DNA from: Burkholderia pyrrocinia
GTDB lineage: Bacteria; Pseudomonadota; Gammaproteobacteria; Burkholderiales; Burkholderiaceae
Reading direction: 5' to 3'
Length of the DNA stretch: 64,000 bases
Assembly: GCF_003330765.1 (NCBI RefSeq)
Contig: NZ_CP024902.1
Span: 248,001-312,000, forward strand
Of the stretch, positions 8,920-17,568 are shown piece by piece. A program made the position numbers and the translations under genes. Position 1 is the first letter of the stretch. Each line of letters opens with the position of its first letter. The notes beneath the pieces were generated by a model that saw only the letters and a list, made by a program, of their open reading frames with translations, did no database searches and was not told the origin of the DNA.

Positions 8920-8951
8920 CAAAGCCGGCCTCGAGTCGGCTTTGTTGTTTT
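8920..8951 (+). terminator. Candidate terminator downstream of tRNA-Ala
   Basis: CAAAGCCG (8920-8927) pairs with CGGCTTTG (8937-8944), followed by TTGTTTTT. It lies about 100 nt after the tRNA, inside the island, and may replace the original tRNA terminator now stranded at 16869. The rest of 8817-9084 shows no gene. Confidence 0.6.
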
Positions 8952-9084
8952 TACGCGACTTGCGACGGTCTACTTGGGCCGAACATATGCTGGGTGTGGT
9001 CTAGACCCATGTCGGACGGCCACACACTCGAGGGGTCGAGAGCGGCAAGCGTTGGCGCACACGCCACTTCGCCTCCTGCATGGC

Positions 9085-9732
9085 TTACTGCGACTCTGGA
9101 ACGTCTGATTTTTGACCAGTTCCCTTTGATCCGGCGTATTCGGACATCTTCTCCAGAAACAGCGGCAAGAGGTCGTGCCGCTCCGCGAGCGCAATGAGTT
9201 GCCCTGCGGCCACCAAACCTAGAGCACCGGCGACACCAAGAGCCGTCCTGAGATCGTGGTCTGGGTAGTTTCCTTCCACTCGGCCAGGCTTATGGCGACG
9301 GCTCACCTGCAAAAAGCCGGTATGGGTGAAATCGTTCATCTGAGTCCACGCGGATAGTTTGAACCCTGAGAGGACGCCTTCCGATGCCCCCGTGGTGTTT
9401 TCGTATTCCTTGATAAGCATGCCGAACGGCTTTTCCAAACGCCCCCTCTTGAACTTGGTTAGCTCTACGTCAGTTGCACAGGCGTGAAGCCAGAGACCTC
9501 GGATCAATGACTCCGACAGGACTCTAAGCAGCGCCATCATCGAACCGTAGAGCTCTGAGGAATGCAAAAGAGCGATAGCCGCTTGATGTTCGAGTGTGAC
9601 GTCAAGGCATCCGATGGCGAGTTGTGATCGCTCATCGGCCGGAAGAGTGAGTCCGGCTGTCTGAGTGTCAATCCAGCGGACGAGATCTATTAGCGCCGCA
9701 TGTTCCGAGGCAGGTTGCATAAATTCAGCCAA
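9085..9732 (-). CDS. Uncharacterised island protein (DUF6988-like)
   Basis: A protein of 215 residues (TTG start at 9732) or 211 (ATG at 9720), predicted soluble and mostly helical. Visible blocks are VTLEHQAAIALLHSSELYGS, a central SLIRGLWLHACATD, LSAWTQMNDFTHTGFLQVSR and a Leu/Ala-rich end. The RGLWLHACA...NDFTHTG pattern recalls proteins grouped as DUF6988, from memory only and unverified. No signal peptide or known catalytic motif is seen. It is the only island gene on the minus strand, divergent from vgrG, so it is probably an independent cargo gene (accessory, defence or immunity) rather than part of the secretion set. Confidence 0.6.
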   Translation of the reverse strand: MAEFMQPASEHAALIDLVRWIDTQTAGLTLPADERSQLAIGCLDVTLEHQAAIALLHSSELYGSMMALLRVLSESLIRGLWLHACATDVELTKFKRGRLEKPFGMLIKEYENTTGASEGVLSGFKLSAWTQMNDFTHTGFLQVSRRHKPGRVEGNYPDHDLRTALGVAGALGLVAAGQLIALAERHDLLPLFLEKMSEYAGSKGTGQKSDVPESQ

Positions 9733-9987
9733 TGGATCGTTGGGATATGTGCCGGATCCGCACGCACAGTGTTCGATGGGGAGTTAGCGCCGCCCCCTCG
9801 CAGGGACGTGGTCCGCGACCAGACTGTATACACGGTGCCCGGTTGAGCATTTTTACTGCCTCAGATTCGCATTTGACCTTGGTTCACCTTGCCAAGGGTG
9901 CTTTTGACTGTAGAATCGCGCAAGAGAGCCCATGTCATATTAGTGACAATAAATAAGTAAGTAACGAAAAGTAATAAAGGGATGGAA

Positions 9988-12510
9988 ATGGATGCGCAAG
10001 ACATCGTGAGGGCGATTCAAGGGGGGCTGCTTCAGCAAGACCGTCTGCTGAAACTCGATACCCCGCTCGGGGATAGTGTATTGCTCCCCCAACGCACTGT
10101 CGGCTGGTCCCGAATCGGCCGGCATTTCGACTTCACACTCGATGTCCTGTCAACGCGCAGCGACCTCAAGCTGAAAAAACTGATCGGGCAACCCGTTACG
10201 CTGTGGATTCAGCAGGCAGATCAATCCTATCTCCCCCGAAACGGTTACGTCTATGCCGTGCGAAGACTGGGATCGGAAGGCGGGTTGACCAGTTACCAGA
10301 TCTGTTTTGCGTCATGGATGCATTTCCTGAAGTTTCGCCGTGATCAGCGCATCTGGCAGGACAAACCCGTCGATGAAATCCTCAGGGACGTGTTCAACGC
10401 GCATTCGCCCGCGAAAGGCCGATTCGATTTTGCACTCTCAAAACCGCTTCCGCCGAGATCGTACTGTACGCAGTATGAGGACGATTGGAATTTCGTCCAC
10501 CGGTTGATGGAAGAAGAAGGCCTGTTCAGCATCTGGAAACAGGCCGACGACGGCAAATCCCATACCCTGACCATCACGGATCACCTGGATACGTGCGAGC
10601 CGCTCGCCGCGCGATCAGTTCAATTCTCGAGATACGGCACGAACAGCGAGGTCGATGCGTTGGTTCACTGGTCGGGCTTGCGAACCCTCCATAGCGCCAT
10701 CCTGACCACGCGCACATTCGACTATAAGTATCCGTCGCCGCTCGCCAATCCGAAGGGCACCAATATTCCGACGGTGTCGCACGAGTTGCCGGAACAGTTG
10801 GAGATGTACGAGTACACCGGCCCCTATACTTATCTCGAGCAGGAACGTGGAGAGCACCTCTCCAAGGTGCGGATGGAGGAATGGGAATCACGCGCAAAGC
10901 GGTTTTATGGCGCGGGCGGGTTGCGTGGCGTCGACGCCGGGCGGTGGTTTGAGCTCACCGGGCACCCGGAACACGACCGCGAGCCTGGTGAGCGCAGCGA
11001 ATTCGCCGTCATCGAAGTGGCTTGGCTGATCGAGAACAACCTGCCGGGATCGAGTCATCACGGCGATCTACCGCATAGTCTGACTGGGAGATTGGCTGAG
11101 GCGAAAGCAAACTTCGGAGGGCAGCCTGCCTCCGGCTCCACGCATTTCGATGGCTCCGAGGGCTTCTTCCTCGTCGAGATCGAAGCGCAGCGCAAATCCG
11201 TGCCCTTCCGCAGCCCGTTCGAACACCGTAAGCCCGTCATGCAGATGCAGACGGCGACCGTGGTGGGTCCGCAAGGTCGACGCATTTATACCGACGAGCT
11301 CGGCCGCGTCAAGGTGCAGTTTCACTGGGATCGGATCGGGCAACGCGATGAGCGCAGCTCCTGTTGGGTCCGCGTGAGCCATCCATGGGCGGGCGAGGGA
11401 TTTGGGATGATCCATGTCCCTCGCATCGGTGACGAAGTTGTCGTGTCATTCCTGGATGGCGCGCCGGACCGCCCGATCATTACAGGGCGCGTGCCGAACG
11501 GCACCAACTTTGTGCAGTGGAAGCTCCCGGATAACCAGATGCTATCAGGTCTGCGCTCTCGTGACCTCGAGGGTACGGCGGCAAATCAGGTTGTGGCCGA
11601 CGACACACCGGGGAAACTGCAGGTACAAGTTTCGAGCGACCACGAGCAGTCACGCCTTGTCGTCGGGTACAACACTCGCATTGACGGCAACGCGGGGCGG
11701 GCCGAAGCGCGCGGTACCGGCTGGGAATTGGCAACGGATTCCTGGGGGGTGTTGCGCGCCAATCGCGGCATGCTGGTGACGACCGAGACGCGCGCGGGCG
11801 CGACCGCGGCGGCGAAAGACATGAGCGAGACTGTCGATCGACTCGGGAAAGCGCAGCAACTGCATGATGCGCTGACGAAGATCGCACAGCAGAGCGAGGC
11901 ACAGGATGCTGATGGCCATCAGGCCGACCTCGTCAACACCATTGCGGCACAGAACGAACAGATCCGCGGCTCAGGCGCGAGCGGCAGCAACACGTTTCCG
12001 GAGTTGTCGGAGCCGCACTTGGTGATCGACGGCAAGGCCGGCGTCGAGATCACAACGCCAGCGACCGTGCATGTGGCGTCCCAGCAGGCCGCGATCACGA
12101 CGGAAGGCCATATTGGTATTGCCAGTGGCCGCAGCTTCTTCGCGACGGTGCGCGACACCCTTCGCCTGTTCGCGCAGACCGGCCCGATGCACCTGGTGTC
12201 GGCGGCAGGCGACATCGTATTGAATGCGCTGACGAAGTCCATCGTGGCGCGGGCGCAGAAGCAGATCCTGCTGGAAAGCGAGGAGATCTTGCTGCGTGCG
12301 CACAAATTCCGCGTCGAGGTCAACGGCAGTTTCTTGAACATGGACGCGAGCGGCGTGGTGAGCGGCACGACGGGCAAATTTACTGCGTTTGCGGCGACCC
12401 ACGACCTGCCGGGCCCGAAGGACCAGATGGTTGATCTGTCGCCGAAGAAGATCTGTGTCGAATGCATGCTTAAGGCGGCCCGGGGCGGAGCAGCCCTGGT
12501 GCCCCGTTAA
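9988..12510 (+). CDS. vgrG: Type VI secretion system tip protein VgrG
   Basis: An 840-residue trimeric spike protein of the T6SS. The N-terminal gp27-like region begins LLKLDTPLGDSVLLPQRTVG and includes FHVD-type segments up to about residue 380. The gp5 OB-fold follows (RIYTDELGRVKVQFHWD, WVRVSHPWAGEGFGMIHVPR, GDEVVVSFLDGAPDRPIITG). A DUF2345 domain covers about residues 660-800, and the tail ends in CVECMLKAARGG. No extra enzymatic domain is obvious, so it probably carries separate cargo. An ATG at 9982 abuts the AAAGGG ribosome site, so 9988 is preferred. It heads the cassette of lipoprotein, lipase, DUF4123 and PAAR. Confidence 0.96.
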   Translation: MDAQDIVRAIQGGLLQQDRLLKLDTPLGDSVLLPQRTVGWSRIGRHFDFTLDVLSTRSDLKLKKLIGQPVTLWIQQADQSYLPRNGYVYAVRRLGSEGGLTSYQICFASWMHFLKFRRDQRIWQDKPVDEILRDVFNAHSPAKGRFDFALSKPLPPRSYCTQYEDDWNFVHRLMEEEGLFSIWKQADDGKSHTLTITDHLDTCEPLAARSVQFSRYGTNSEVDALVHWSGLRTLHSAILTTRTFDYKYPSPLANPKGTNIPTVSHELPEQLEMYEYTGPYTYLEQERGEHLSKVRMEEWESRAKRFYGAGGLRGVDAGRWFELTGHPEHDREPGERSEFAVIEVAWLIENNLPGSSHHGDLPHSLTGRLAEAKANFGGQPASGSTHFDGSEGFFLVEIEAQRKSVPFRSPFEHRKPVMQMQTATVVGPQGRRIYTDELGRVKVQFHWDRIGQRDERSSCWVRVSHPWAGEGFGMIHVPRIGDEVVVSFLDGAPDRPIITGRVPNGTNFVQWKLPDNQMLSGLRSRDLEGTAANQVVADDTPGKLQVQVSSDHEQSRLVVGYNTRIDGNAGRAEARGTGWELATDSWGVLRANRGMLVTTETRAGATAAAKDMSETVDRLGKAQQLHDALTKIAQQSEAQDADGHQADLVNTIAAQNEQIRGSGASGSNTFPELSEPHLVIDGKAGVEITTPATVHVASQQAAITTEGHIGIASGRSFFATVRDTLRLFAQTGPMHLVSAAGDIVLNALTKSIVARAQKQILLESEEILLRAHKFRVEVNGSFLNMDASGVVSGTTGKFTAFAATHDLPGPKDQMVDLSPKKICVECMLKAARGGAALVPR

Positions 12511-12525
12511 ACCGTAGACCTATTC

Positions 12526-13152
12526 ATGATGACAGACCGATTTCCCCGTTACGCGCGACGTACGATCCAGACCATCGCCCTCGTTGCCGTGTTTGGCCTC
12601 GGCGCATGCGACAAGCATTCCGGCCCCGTGGCGCAACAACTCGACTTGTCGAACCTGCCGAAGCACTACGACACGCTCGGTGCGAGTTCCTTGACGCTGA
12701 ACTACACCCCTTGGTACATCCATCAGTGGGGGATCGAGGGGCCAGACGGATCAGGGGTGACTGGCGGTGGCCCTAATGTATGGCCGGCGGGATCGGACGG
12801 CAAGCCGTCCGGCGGCGGTGGTGAAACGTGTTGCAGCAACATCCCTACAGCATGGCAGCCGGATCTGAGGCTGACGGTGCGCTGGCTGGTCGACAAGAAG
12901 CAGGACGGGAAGACACCGGGGTACTGGTACAAGGCCGAGAACGTTCGGATACCGAAATATGGGCGAGTCATGGGAGGCTTGTGGGCTGTCTTCCTGCCGG
13001 GTGACCGGGTTCGCATCATGGTAGCGGACGGCCAGAAAGGGGATGCTAACGACCCTGGCATACGCCCCCCGGACAACGATCCGTACATCGCGCACGGTGT
13101 GGTGGATCAGGAATGGAACCGGTTATACCGTGACGGAGGAAACACACAATGA
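12526..13152 (+). CDS. DUF3304 lipoprotein, candidate T6SS immunity protein
   Basis: A 208-residue lipoprotein with a signal peptide ending LGAC (lipid Cys in GACDKHSGP). The mature part matches the DUF3304 pattern: LTLNYTPWYIHQWGIEGPDG, a Gly-rich stretch, ETCCSNIPTAWQPDLRLTVR with a paired Cys, and a C-terminal PYIAHGVVDQEWNRLY. It lies between vgrG and the lipase and overlaps the lipase start by ATGA, so both are made together. Periplasmic lipoproteins encoded beside Tle-type phospholipase effectors are usually their immunity proteins; that role is inferred here from context. Confidence 0.85.
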   Translation: MMTDRFPRYARRTIQTIALVAVFGLGACDKHSGPVAQQLDLSNLPKHYDTLGASSLTLNYTPWYIHQWGIEGPDGSGVTGGGPNVWPAGSDGKPSGGGGETCCSNIPTAWQPDLRLTVRWLVDKKQDGKTPGYWYKAENVRIPKYGRVMGGLWAVFLPGDRVRIMVADGQKGDANDPGIRPPDNDPYIAHGVVDQEWNRLYRDGGNTQ

Positions 13153-15329
13153 GCCTCAAATGGGCCGACCCGATGCCCCAGGGGGGGCGTGTGGCGGGCA
13201 GCGTCACGGCGTTGAGGAAGGGGCGCGCGCTGGTTTGCGACGCGTTGATGTCCTGCCCCCAGACGCTCCACATCACGCTCTTCTTTGACGGCACGAACAA
13301 TAACGACGTGCAGACCAATCCGTTGCGGGATTCGCTCGTTCGCACGCATAGCAACGTTGCTCGACTTTACAGCGCGGCACAGGATAAGAATGAAGAAGGA
13401 ATATTTCGTTTCTATATTCCAGGCGTAGGTACGCCGTTCAAGGAAATTGGCGAGTTGACGTACTCAACTGATGGTAAGTCGATGGCAAAGGGTTTCGGCA
13501 GTCGTTGCGTGTGGGGCTACACGAGAGTGCTGAATGCCATTTACAAGGCCATTGCTACGGACAAGACCCGATTTCTGATTCCGGATGACAAAGCCAACGA
13601 CATTTGCGCAGCCGTAGCCGATGGCCACAAACTCCCGCTGGTCGGCTGCACCGATCGACTGGGTCTCGCCCACAAGCAGGCCGTCGATGAGGGACGATAT
13701 CCGCAGACGGTCAAGCAGATCTGGATCAACGTGATCGGCTTCTCGCGGGGGGCGGCATCCGCGCGCGTGTTCGTGAACAAGCTGATGAATGAATGGGCAC
13801 CGAATGGGCGGATTGGCTACCAGACTGGCAAGTATGCACTGAACTACAAGGTCAACTTCGTCGGTCTTTTCGATACGGTTGCCTCCGTCGGACCACCCGA
13901 CTCGACGCGCGCAACCGTGGACTTCGGCGCGTTCGACGGGCACTTCGCATTCGCTGACGACGGCCGGCTTGATATCCCGAAGGATGTGCGATTTTGTTAT
14001 CACGCGTTCTCGGTACATGAGCAACGCATGAGTTTCCCGCTTGACTCGATCCGCAACGGGGGCAGCTACGGTGGCGGCATTCGTGAAGAGGTGGCCTATC
14101 CAGGCGTCCATTCAGACGTGGGTGGCGGTTACGCCCCCAACGAACAGGGCAAAGGAGGAGCCACGTCGAAAGCGAATGACGACAGCCACAAGCTTAGTCA
14201 GATCCCGCTGCACGATATGTACCTGAAGGCGGCCTCGTATGGTGTGCCGCTGGTGGATAGTGATTCAATAAGCAAACGCGCAGATCTGGTTGCCGACTTC
14301 GCGCTTGCCCCGTCACTGATTGATGCGTTCAATGCGTGGCGCAAGACCGTCGAGAATGTCAGCAGCGTAGAAGACGCGCTGAAGGTCGGACTAGGTCAGA
14401 TGTTGGCATGGCGAACGCTGCGTGCGGATATCGGCAATCCGCAGCGCTATGTCACCGGACAGCCATTCTTCAAGCGCGCCCACGAAGACCAGATGACGCC
14501 GCACAAGGTTCAGCAGGCGCTCCCGAAGGCGGCAGAGAACGATGCGACGATGAAGAAGCTGCAGTCGCAATACGATCTCCTCCGGGCAAATGCTATGACA
14601 TCGTCGATCGGCGGATACGCGTCGTACATGAGCTCGACACCACAGGTGAAGGTGGTTCGCGATGCAATGGATCGGCGCAACGAACAACTGGCCGGCGCGG
14701 TGGCTCATCCCGGGGTCAATAAGCCCAAGCCTGCGCGTCCGGGGGAAGGACCGCTAGATGTTGCGACCAATGATCAGACCGACCTGCGGCAGGGCGCGGA
14801 AGAAATGCGGCTGCTTCTGGGGTACCTGTATCCGGACCAGTGCGAACGGTGGCAGGTGAAGCGCACGGAACATCGTCCGGTGGTGATCCCCGGCGGCGAA
14901 ATGATCAAGGTGCCGCCAACTCTTGTTGTCGCGCACGATCAACCGGGGAGCGACTCTCCCAGCGTCACACTTGCGTATAGCGGAATATTGCTCAACTCGA
15001 CCTGGTCGACGATTGTGCAACATTATCGAGCGCAGGACGACGTGATGGCTGCGCCATTGCCTGGCGTGGAATCATTCCTGCGCCAGCACACGTCGCCCGA
15101 CGCCGTGAATAAGTTGCCCGCGGCCGCCATTACCCTGTTTGACGACTACGTGCACGACAGCCGCTGCTGGTTCCGGATACCGTATTTCCATGAATATGCA
15201 CCTGGGGGATATGGTTTCCCGCGAGTCATTTTTGCAGGCGGGGACAATCGCAAGGCCTATCTCGGCCTCGCATCAAACGCTTCGCAACTGGACCTCGGCA
15301 CTGGCCAAACCCAAGCCGGCTGGGCGTGA
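13149..15329 (+). CDS. DUF2235 lipase, Tle1-like T6SS phospholipase effector
   Basis: A 726-residue alpha/beta hydrolase of the DUF2235 family. The N terminus has HITLFFDGTNNN. The nucleophile elbow is GFSRG (Ser199), the likely catalytic Asp is D242 in GLFDTVASVG, and the His is H321 in PGVHSDVGGGY. This is the arrangement of Tle1 antibacterial phospholipases. There is no signal peptide, consistent with delivery by the T6SS. The long C-terminal region (from about residue 420) has no recognised fold and may bind VgrG or the adaptor. The start overlaps the lipoprotein stop (ATGA). The gene is intact and of normal length. Confidence 0.92.
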   Translation: MSLKWADPMPQGGRVAGSVTALRKGRALVCDALMSCPQTLHITLFFDGTNNNDVQTNPLRDSLVRTHSNVARLYSAAQDKNEEGIFRFYIPGVGTPFKEIGELTYSTDGKSMAKGFGSRCVWGYTRVLNAIYKAIATDKTRFLIPDDKANDICAAVADGHKLPLVGCTDRLGLAHKQAVDEGRYPQTVKQIWINVIGFSRGAASARVFVNKLMNEWAPNGRIGYQTGKYALNYKVNFVGLFDTVASVGPPDSTRATVDFGAFDGHFAFADDGRLDIPKDVRFCYHAFSVHEQRMSFPLDSIRNGGSYGGGIREEVAYPGVHSDVGGGYAPNEQGKGGATSKANDDSHKLSQIPLHDMYLKAASYGVPLVDSDSISKRADLVADFALAPSLIDAFNAWRKTVENVSSVEDALKVGLGQMLAWRTLRADIGNPQRYVTGQPFFKRAHEDQMTPHKVQQALPKAAENDATMKKLQSQYDLLRANAMTSSIGGYASYMSSTPQVKVVRDAMDRRNEQLAGAVAHPGVNKPKPARPGEGPLDVATNDQTDLRQGAEEMRLLLGYLYPDQCERWQVKRTEHRPVVIPGGEMIKVPPTLVVAHDQPGSDSPSVTLAYSGILLNSTWSTIVQHYRAQDDVMAAPLPGVESFLRQHTSPDAVNKLPAAAITLFDDYVHDSRCWFRIPYFHEYAPGGYGFPRVIFAGGDNRKAYLGLASNASQLDLGTGQTQAGWA

Positions 15330-15361
15330 AGTGGGCTGGAAGCCGCTAACTTGGATCTTCG

Positions 15362-16249
15362 ATGGAACTAAAGACTTCGTCCCCGCCAGCGCGCCTGATG
15401 GGGTTGATCGACGCGGCGGTATGTCCGCCGAAGGTCGTGCCTTTACTCGAACGCTCCGGCGTACCGTTCCGCTCCGTTTTCGCCGGGTTGCCCGAAGAAG
15501 AGCTCGGACCCGCTTCGCTGTTCTTGGTGCCGGTGAGCGACACGGATGCGGACTGGTTTGCGGAACTCGATCAACTCGACCTTCAAAGTCCATGTCTGTC
15601 GTTGATCTGGAGCCGGGTCGAAATGGATGCGCTCGTTACGCACCTGCAAGCGTTCCTGTTTGCGGACATTGGCGACAACATGACCGCTATGGTCCGGTTC
15701 TTTGACCCGCGTAACACGGGGGTGGTTTTTGACGCATGGGGTGAGCAGGTTCGCGCCATGTTCATGAGCCCGATCGAGCAGTGGATGTATCGGGGGCGCC
15801 ACAAGGTGTGGCAGCGCATCCAAAACGATTCGACCTCCAGCGCGCGGATATGCCGCTCCGTCATGGTCAAGCTCGAGCAGGCTGACATTGACGTTCTCAC
15901 GACACACACGGAGCCGGATGAGATTCTTGCTGCACTGATCGAGTCCGGTGATGCCAACGGCGATCGCCCCTATTTTGACCGGTTTGAGGACTTCATTCCG
16001 CGATACCACCGCGCGGTGCAGTGGGGAATCAGTGAGCCGGGGGATCGTCTAGTTTTCTGCCAGTACACCTACCTGTACGGCATGGATTTTGATCGGCATC
16101 AGTTTGTCCATGATCTGCTGACTCAGCGTCAGCAGTCGCACGAATTGTTCGGCGTCGCCATCGCCCGGGTCCCGATGAATGTCTGGGTAGAGGTTGAGAA
16201 ACTGACGGCGCGCAACACGGGGCCTGCGCCGCAGTCAGTCACGCTATAA
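15362..16249 (+). CDS. DUF4123 T6SS effector adaptor/chaperone
   Basis: A 295-residue cytoplasmic protein with the DUF4123 (Tap/Tec) pattern: an early acidic segment (VPVSDTDADWFAELD), then AFLFADIGDNMTAMVRFFDP, which fits the family signature around a conserved RFYDP-like motif. DUF4123 proteins load a specific effector onto its cognate VgrG and are not secreted. Here the effector would be the DUF2235 lipase just upstream, 32 bp away, with VgrG and PAAR on each side. A shorter homologue of this type is an alternative reading, but the family call is well supported by context. Confidence 0.87.
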   Translation: MELKTSSPPARLMGLIDAAVCPPKVVPLLERSGVPFRSVFAGLPEEELGPASLFLVPVSDTDADWFAELDQLDLQSPCLSLIWSRVEMDALVTHLQAFLFADIGDNMTAMVRFFDPRNTGVVFDAWGEQVRAMFMSPIEQWMYRGRHKVWQRIQNDSTSSARICRSVMVKLEQADIDVLTTHTEPDEILAALIESGDANGDRPYFDRFEDFIPRYHRAVQWGISEPGDRLVFCQYTYLYGMDFDRHQFVHDLLTQRQQSHELFGVAIARVPMNVWVEVEKLTARNTGPAPQSVTL

Positions 16250-16259
16250 GGGGGGCAAG

Positions 16260-16541
16260 ATGGCATTACAGATGATCGTGGTGGGTGATGAAACCTCGCA
16301 CGGCGGGCAAGTGATCACCGGTTCGGAAACCCACAGCATCGACGGCAAAAAGATTGCACGCCTGCATGACCTCGTGGACTGTCCAGAAAAATATCCGGAC
16401 GGTCGACCGCACGGCATCAACAAAATTATCGAGGCGCATCCGACGGTGACGATCGATGGCCAGCGCGTCGCGTTGCACGGCCATCATACCGAGTGCGGGT
16501 GCACCTTGATTGGCAGCATGACTGCCCGCGTCGGCGACTGA
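16260..16541 (+). CDS. PAAR-domain T6SS spike tip protein
   Basis: A 93-residue protein that is almost entirely a PAAR domain. It would form the zinc-bound cone on the VgrG trimer. Typical features are an early MIVVGDETSHGGQVITGSE, a middle HPTVTIDGQRVALHGH, and a C-terminal HHTECGCTLIGS with the His/Cys zinc ligands. It has no C-terminal toxin extension, so it is a plain tip. RBS GGGGGGCAAG is just upstream. It is the last intact gene of the cassette; the integrase remnant begins within 20 bp. Confidence 0.93.
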   Translation: MALQMIVVGDETSHGGQVITGSETHSIDGKKIARLHDLVDCPEKYPDGRPHGINKIIEAHPTVTIDGQRVALHGHHTECGCTLIGSMTARVGD

Positions 16542-16556
16542 ACCAACGACATCCGA

Positions 16557-16726
16557 ACCGGCCTCCGCGCTGCTGACGAAGCGACCCCGATCCATCTCTC
16601 GTTCGATGGCTCGTGCCCATTTTTCTGCGTCAGCACGGGTGTGGAATGTTTTCGATTGCTGGGGTAGCCTTTCCGGCGGACCTTGGCTTGCCACTGAAGA
16701 TCGCCGCGCTTGGTGATAGTCGCCAT
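16557..16726 (-). pseudogene. 5' remnant of a tyrosine integrase, frameshifted
   Basis: On the minus strand an ATG at 16726 starts MATITKRGDLQWQAKVRRKG, a typical N terminus of island integrases with an arm-binding domain. Near 16660 the similarity jumps to another frame, where it continues QSKTFHTRADAEKWARAIER and EMDRGRFVSSAEA before stopping near 16557 against the PAAR gene. The catalytic domain is absent. So about 55 codons survive with one frameshift and a 3' deletion. Its position just inside attR and its direction fit an integrase that once mobilised this island. Confidence 0.8.
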
Positions 16727-16817
16727 GGTCATTTTCGAGACTTGACTGTCTCAAACGTGTCCCAAAAATGCGTTTGTCGGTCAACAACCCGTTATTTTAT
16801 TTGACTAGGCATTCTGA

Positions 16818-16855
16818 TTCGCAATGCGAAGGTCGGGAGTTCGATCCTCCTCCGC
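16818..16855 (+). repeat. attR: 38-bp copy of the tRNA-Ala 3' part
   Basis: Identical to 8772-8809 and followed by CCAACGAATTTCG rather than TCCACCA. It cannot fold as a tRNA because the 5' half is missing. It marks the right end of the island. Confidence 0.9.
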
Positions 16856-16868
16856 CCAACGAATTTCG

Positions 16869-16899
16869 AAGGGCTCGATCGCAAGATCGGGCCTTTTTT
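16869..16899 (+). terminator. Terminator stranded beyond attR, probably original to tRNA-Ala
   Basis: GGCTCGATC and GATCGGGCC form a 9-bp stem (one G-U) around GCAA, followed by TTTTTT. It follows attR by 14 bp, as expected if it terminated the tRNA before the island inserted. Confidence 0.75.
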
Positions 16900-16944
16900 G
16901 TTTTTCGGCGAGTCCGGCATTTCGTACTTATCTCGAAATACAAA

Positions 16945-16962
16945 CGTATACATTTGCATACG
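16945..16962 (+). promoter_or_regulatory. Inverted repeat upstream of the PspA/flotillin operon
   Basis: CGTAT (16945-16949) and ATACG (16958-16962) face each other with an 8-bp spacer, 45 bp before the ATG at 17007. The first operon gene looks like a ribbon-helix-helix protein, so this could be its operator. The half-sites are short and the call is tentative. Confidence 0.3.
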
Positions 16963-17006
16963 CCCGCACTATGCTTTGAGTTATCGACTCGAAGGGACTG
17001 AACGTC

Positions 17007-17501
17007 ATGCAAACCGTATCGGTACGAATTCCGGAGGACGATCTCGCGTGGCTGGTCGAATTGCAATTACCGGACGCGACGAGCCCGAGCGACAAGATTC
17101 GCACGCTGATTGTCGACGCTCGCCGGCGGGTCAAGGGGGCGCACGACTTCGTCCGATGTGCTGCGTTGTTCAGGGAGCAGGTGCGACCGGTCCTGGACAC
17201 GATCGACGCCTACGAACACGCCACCCACCACCGCTCTGAAATCGTGACGCTGCTCGCGTCGCAACTCCCGGAACTCATGGCCAGCCTCGTGACGGCGGCG
17301 CCACCGGGCAAGCCGGTCGGCGAGGCCGCCGGCGAACTCGAAGCGCGCCTGACAGCGAAGAGCATGCGCCTGCTGCTCGGTCTGCTGCGCCTTGCCGTGA
17401 CCGGCAATCCGCCCGCCTATGATCCCGCCGTGCTCGATTCGTATGTGCACGAGGTCAAGGAACTGGCGAACCTCATCCAGCCTGCTCAGGCAAACCGGTG
17501 A
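17007..17501 (+). CDS. Hypothetical protein with RHH-like N terminus, flotillin operon
   Basis: A 164-residue protein without signal peptide or membrane segment. The first ~45 residues (MQTVSVRIPEDDLAWLVELQ, then a helix before SDKIRTLIVDARRR) resemble a ribbon-helix-helix DNA-binding unit. The rest is helical, with Leu/Ala-rich stretches (EIVTLLASQLPELMASLVTA, KSMRLLLGLLRLAVTGNPPA). I do not recognise a named family. It is the first gene of a four-gene run with PspA, an OB-fold membrane protein and flotillin (67-bp gap to PspA), so it may be the operon's regulator. Confidence 0.65.
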   Translation: MQTVSVRIPEDDLAWLVELQLPDATSPSDKIRTLIVDARRRVKGAHDFVRCAALFREQVRPVLDTIDAYEHATHHRSEIVTLLASQLPELMASLVTAAPPGKPVGEAAGELEARLTAKSMRLLLGLLRLAVTGNPPAYDPAVLDSYVHEVKELANLIQPAQANR

Positions 17502-17568
17502 GCATCCCTTGAAACCGGCGCTTGGTGACCCGCCCGGCCCGCTTGAATCCCTGAAGGAGTGACAAGTC

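Noticed and set aside
8941..9197. Overlapping small frames between tRNA-Ala and the first island gene
   Set aside because: They have no ribosome site or recognisable product and overlap a likely terminator and the end of the minus-strand gene.
15362..16249. Frameshift between the lipase and DUF4123 genes
   Set aside because: The lipase ends with a proper stop at 15329 and DUF4123 starts 33 bp later with a family-typical N terminus. Both frames are intact.
16811..16860. tRNA-like sequence at the right end of the island
   Set aside because: Only the 3' half of tRNA-Ala is present and the 5' half is missing, so it is the attR repeat and not a tRNA gene.
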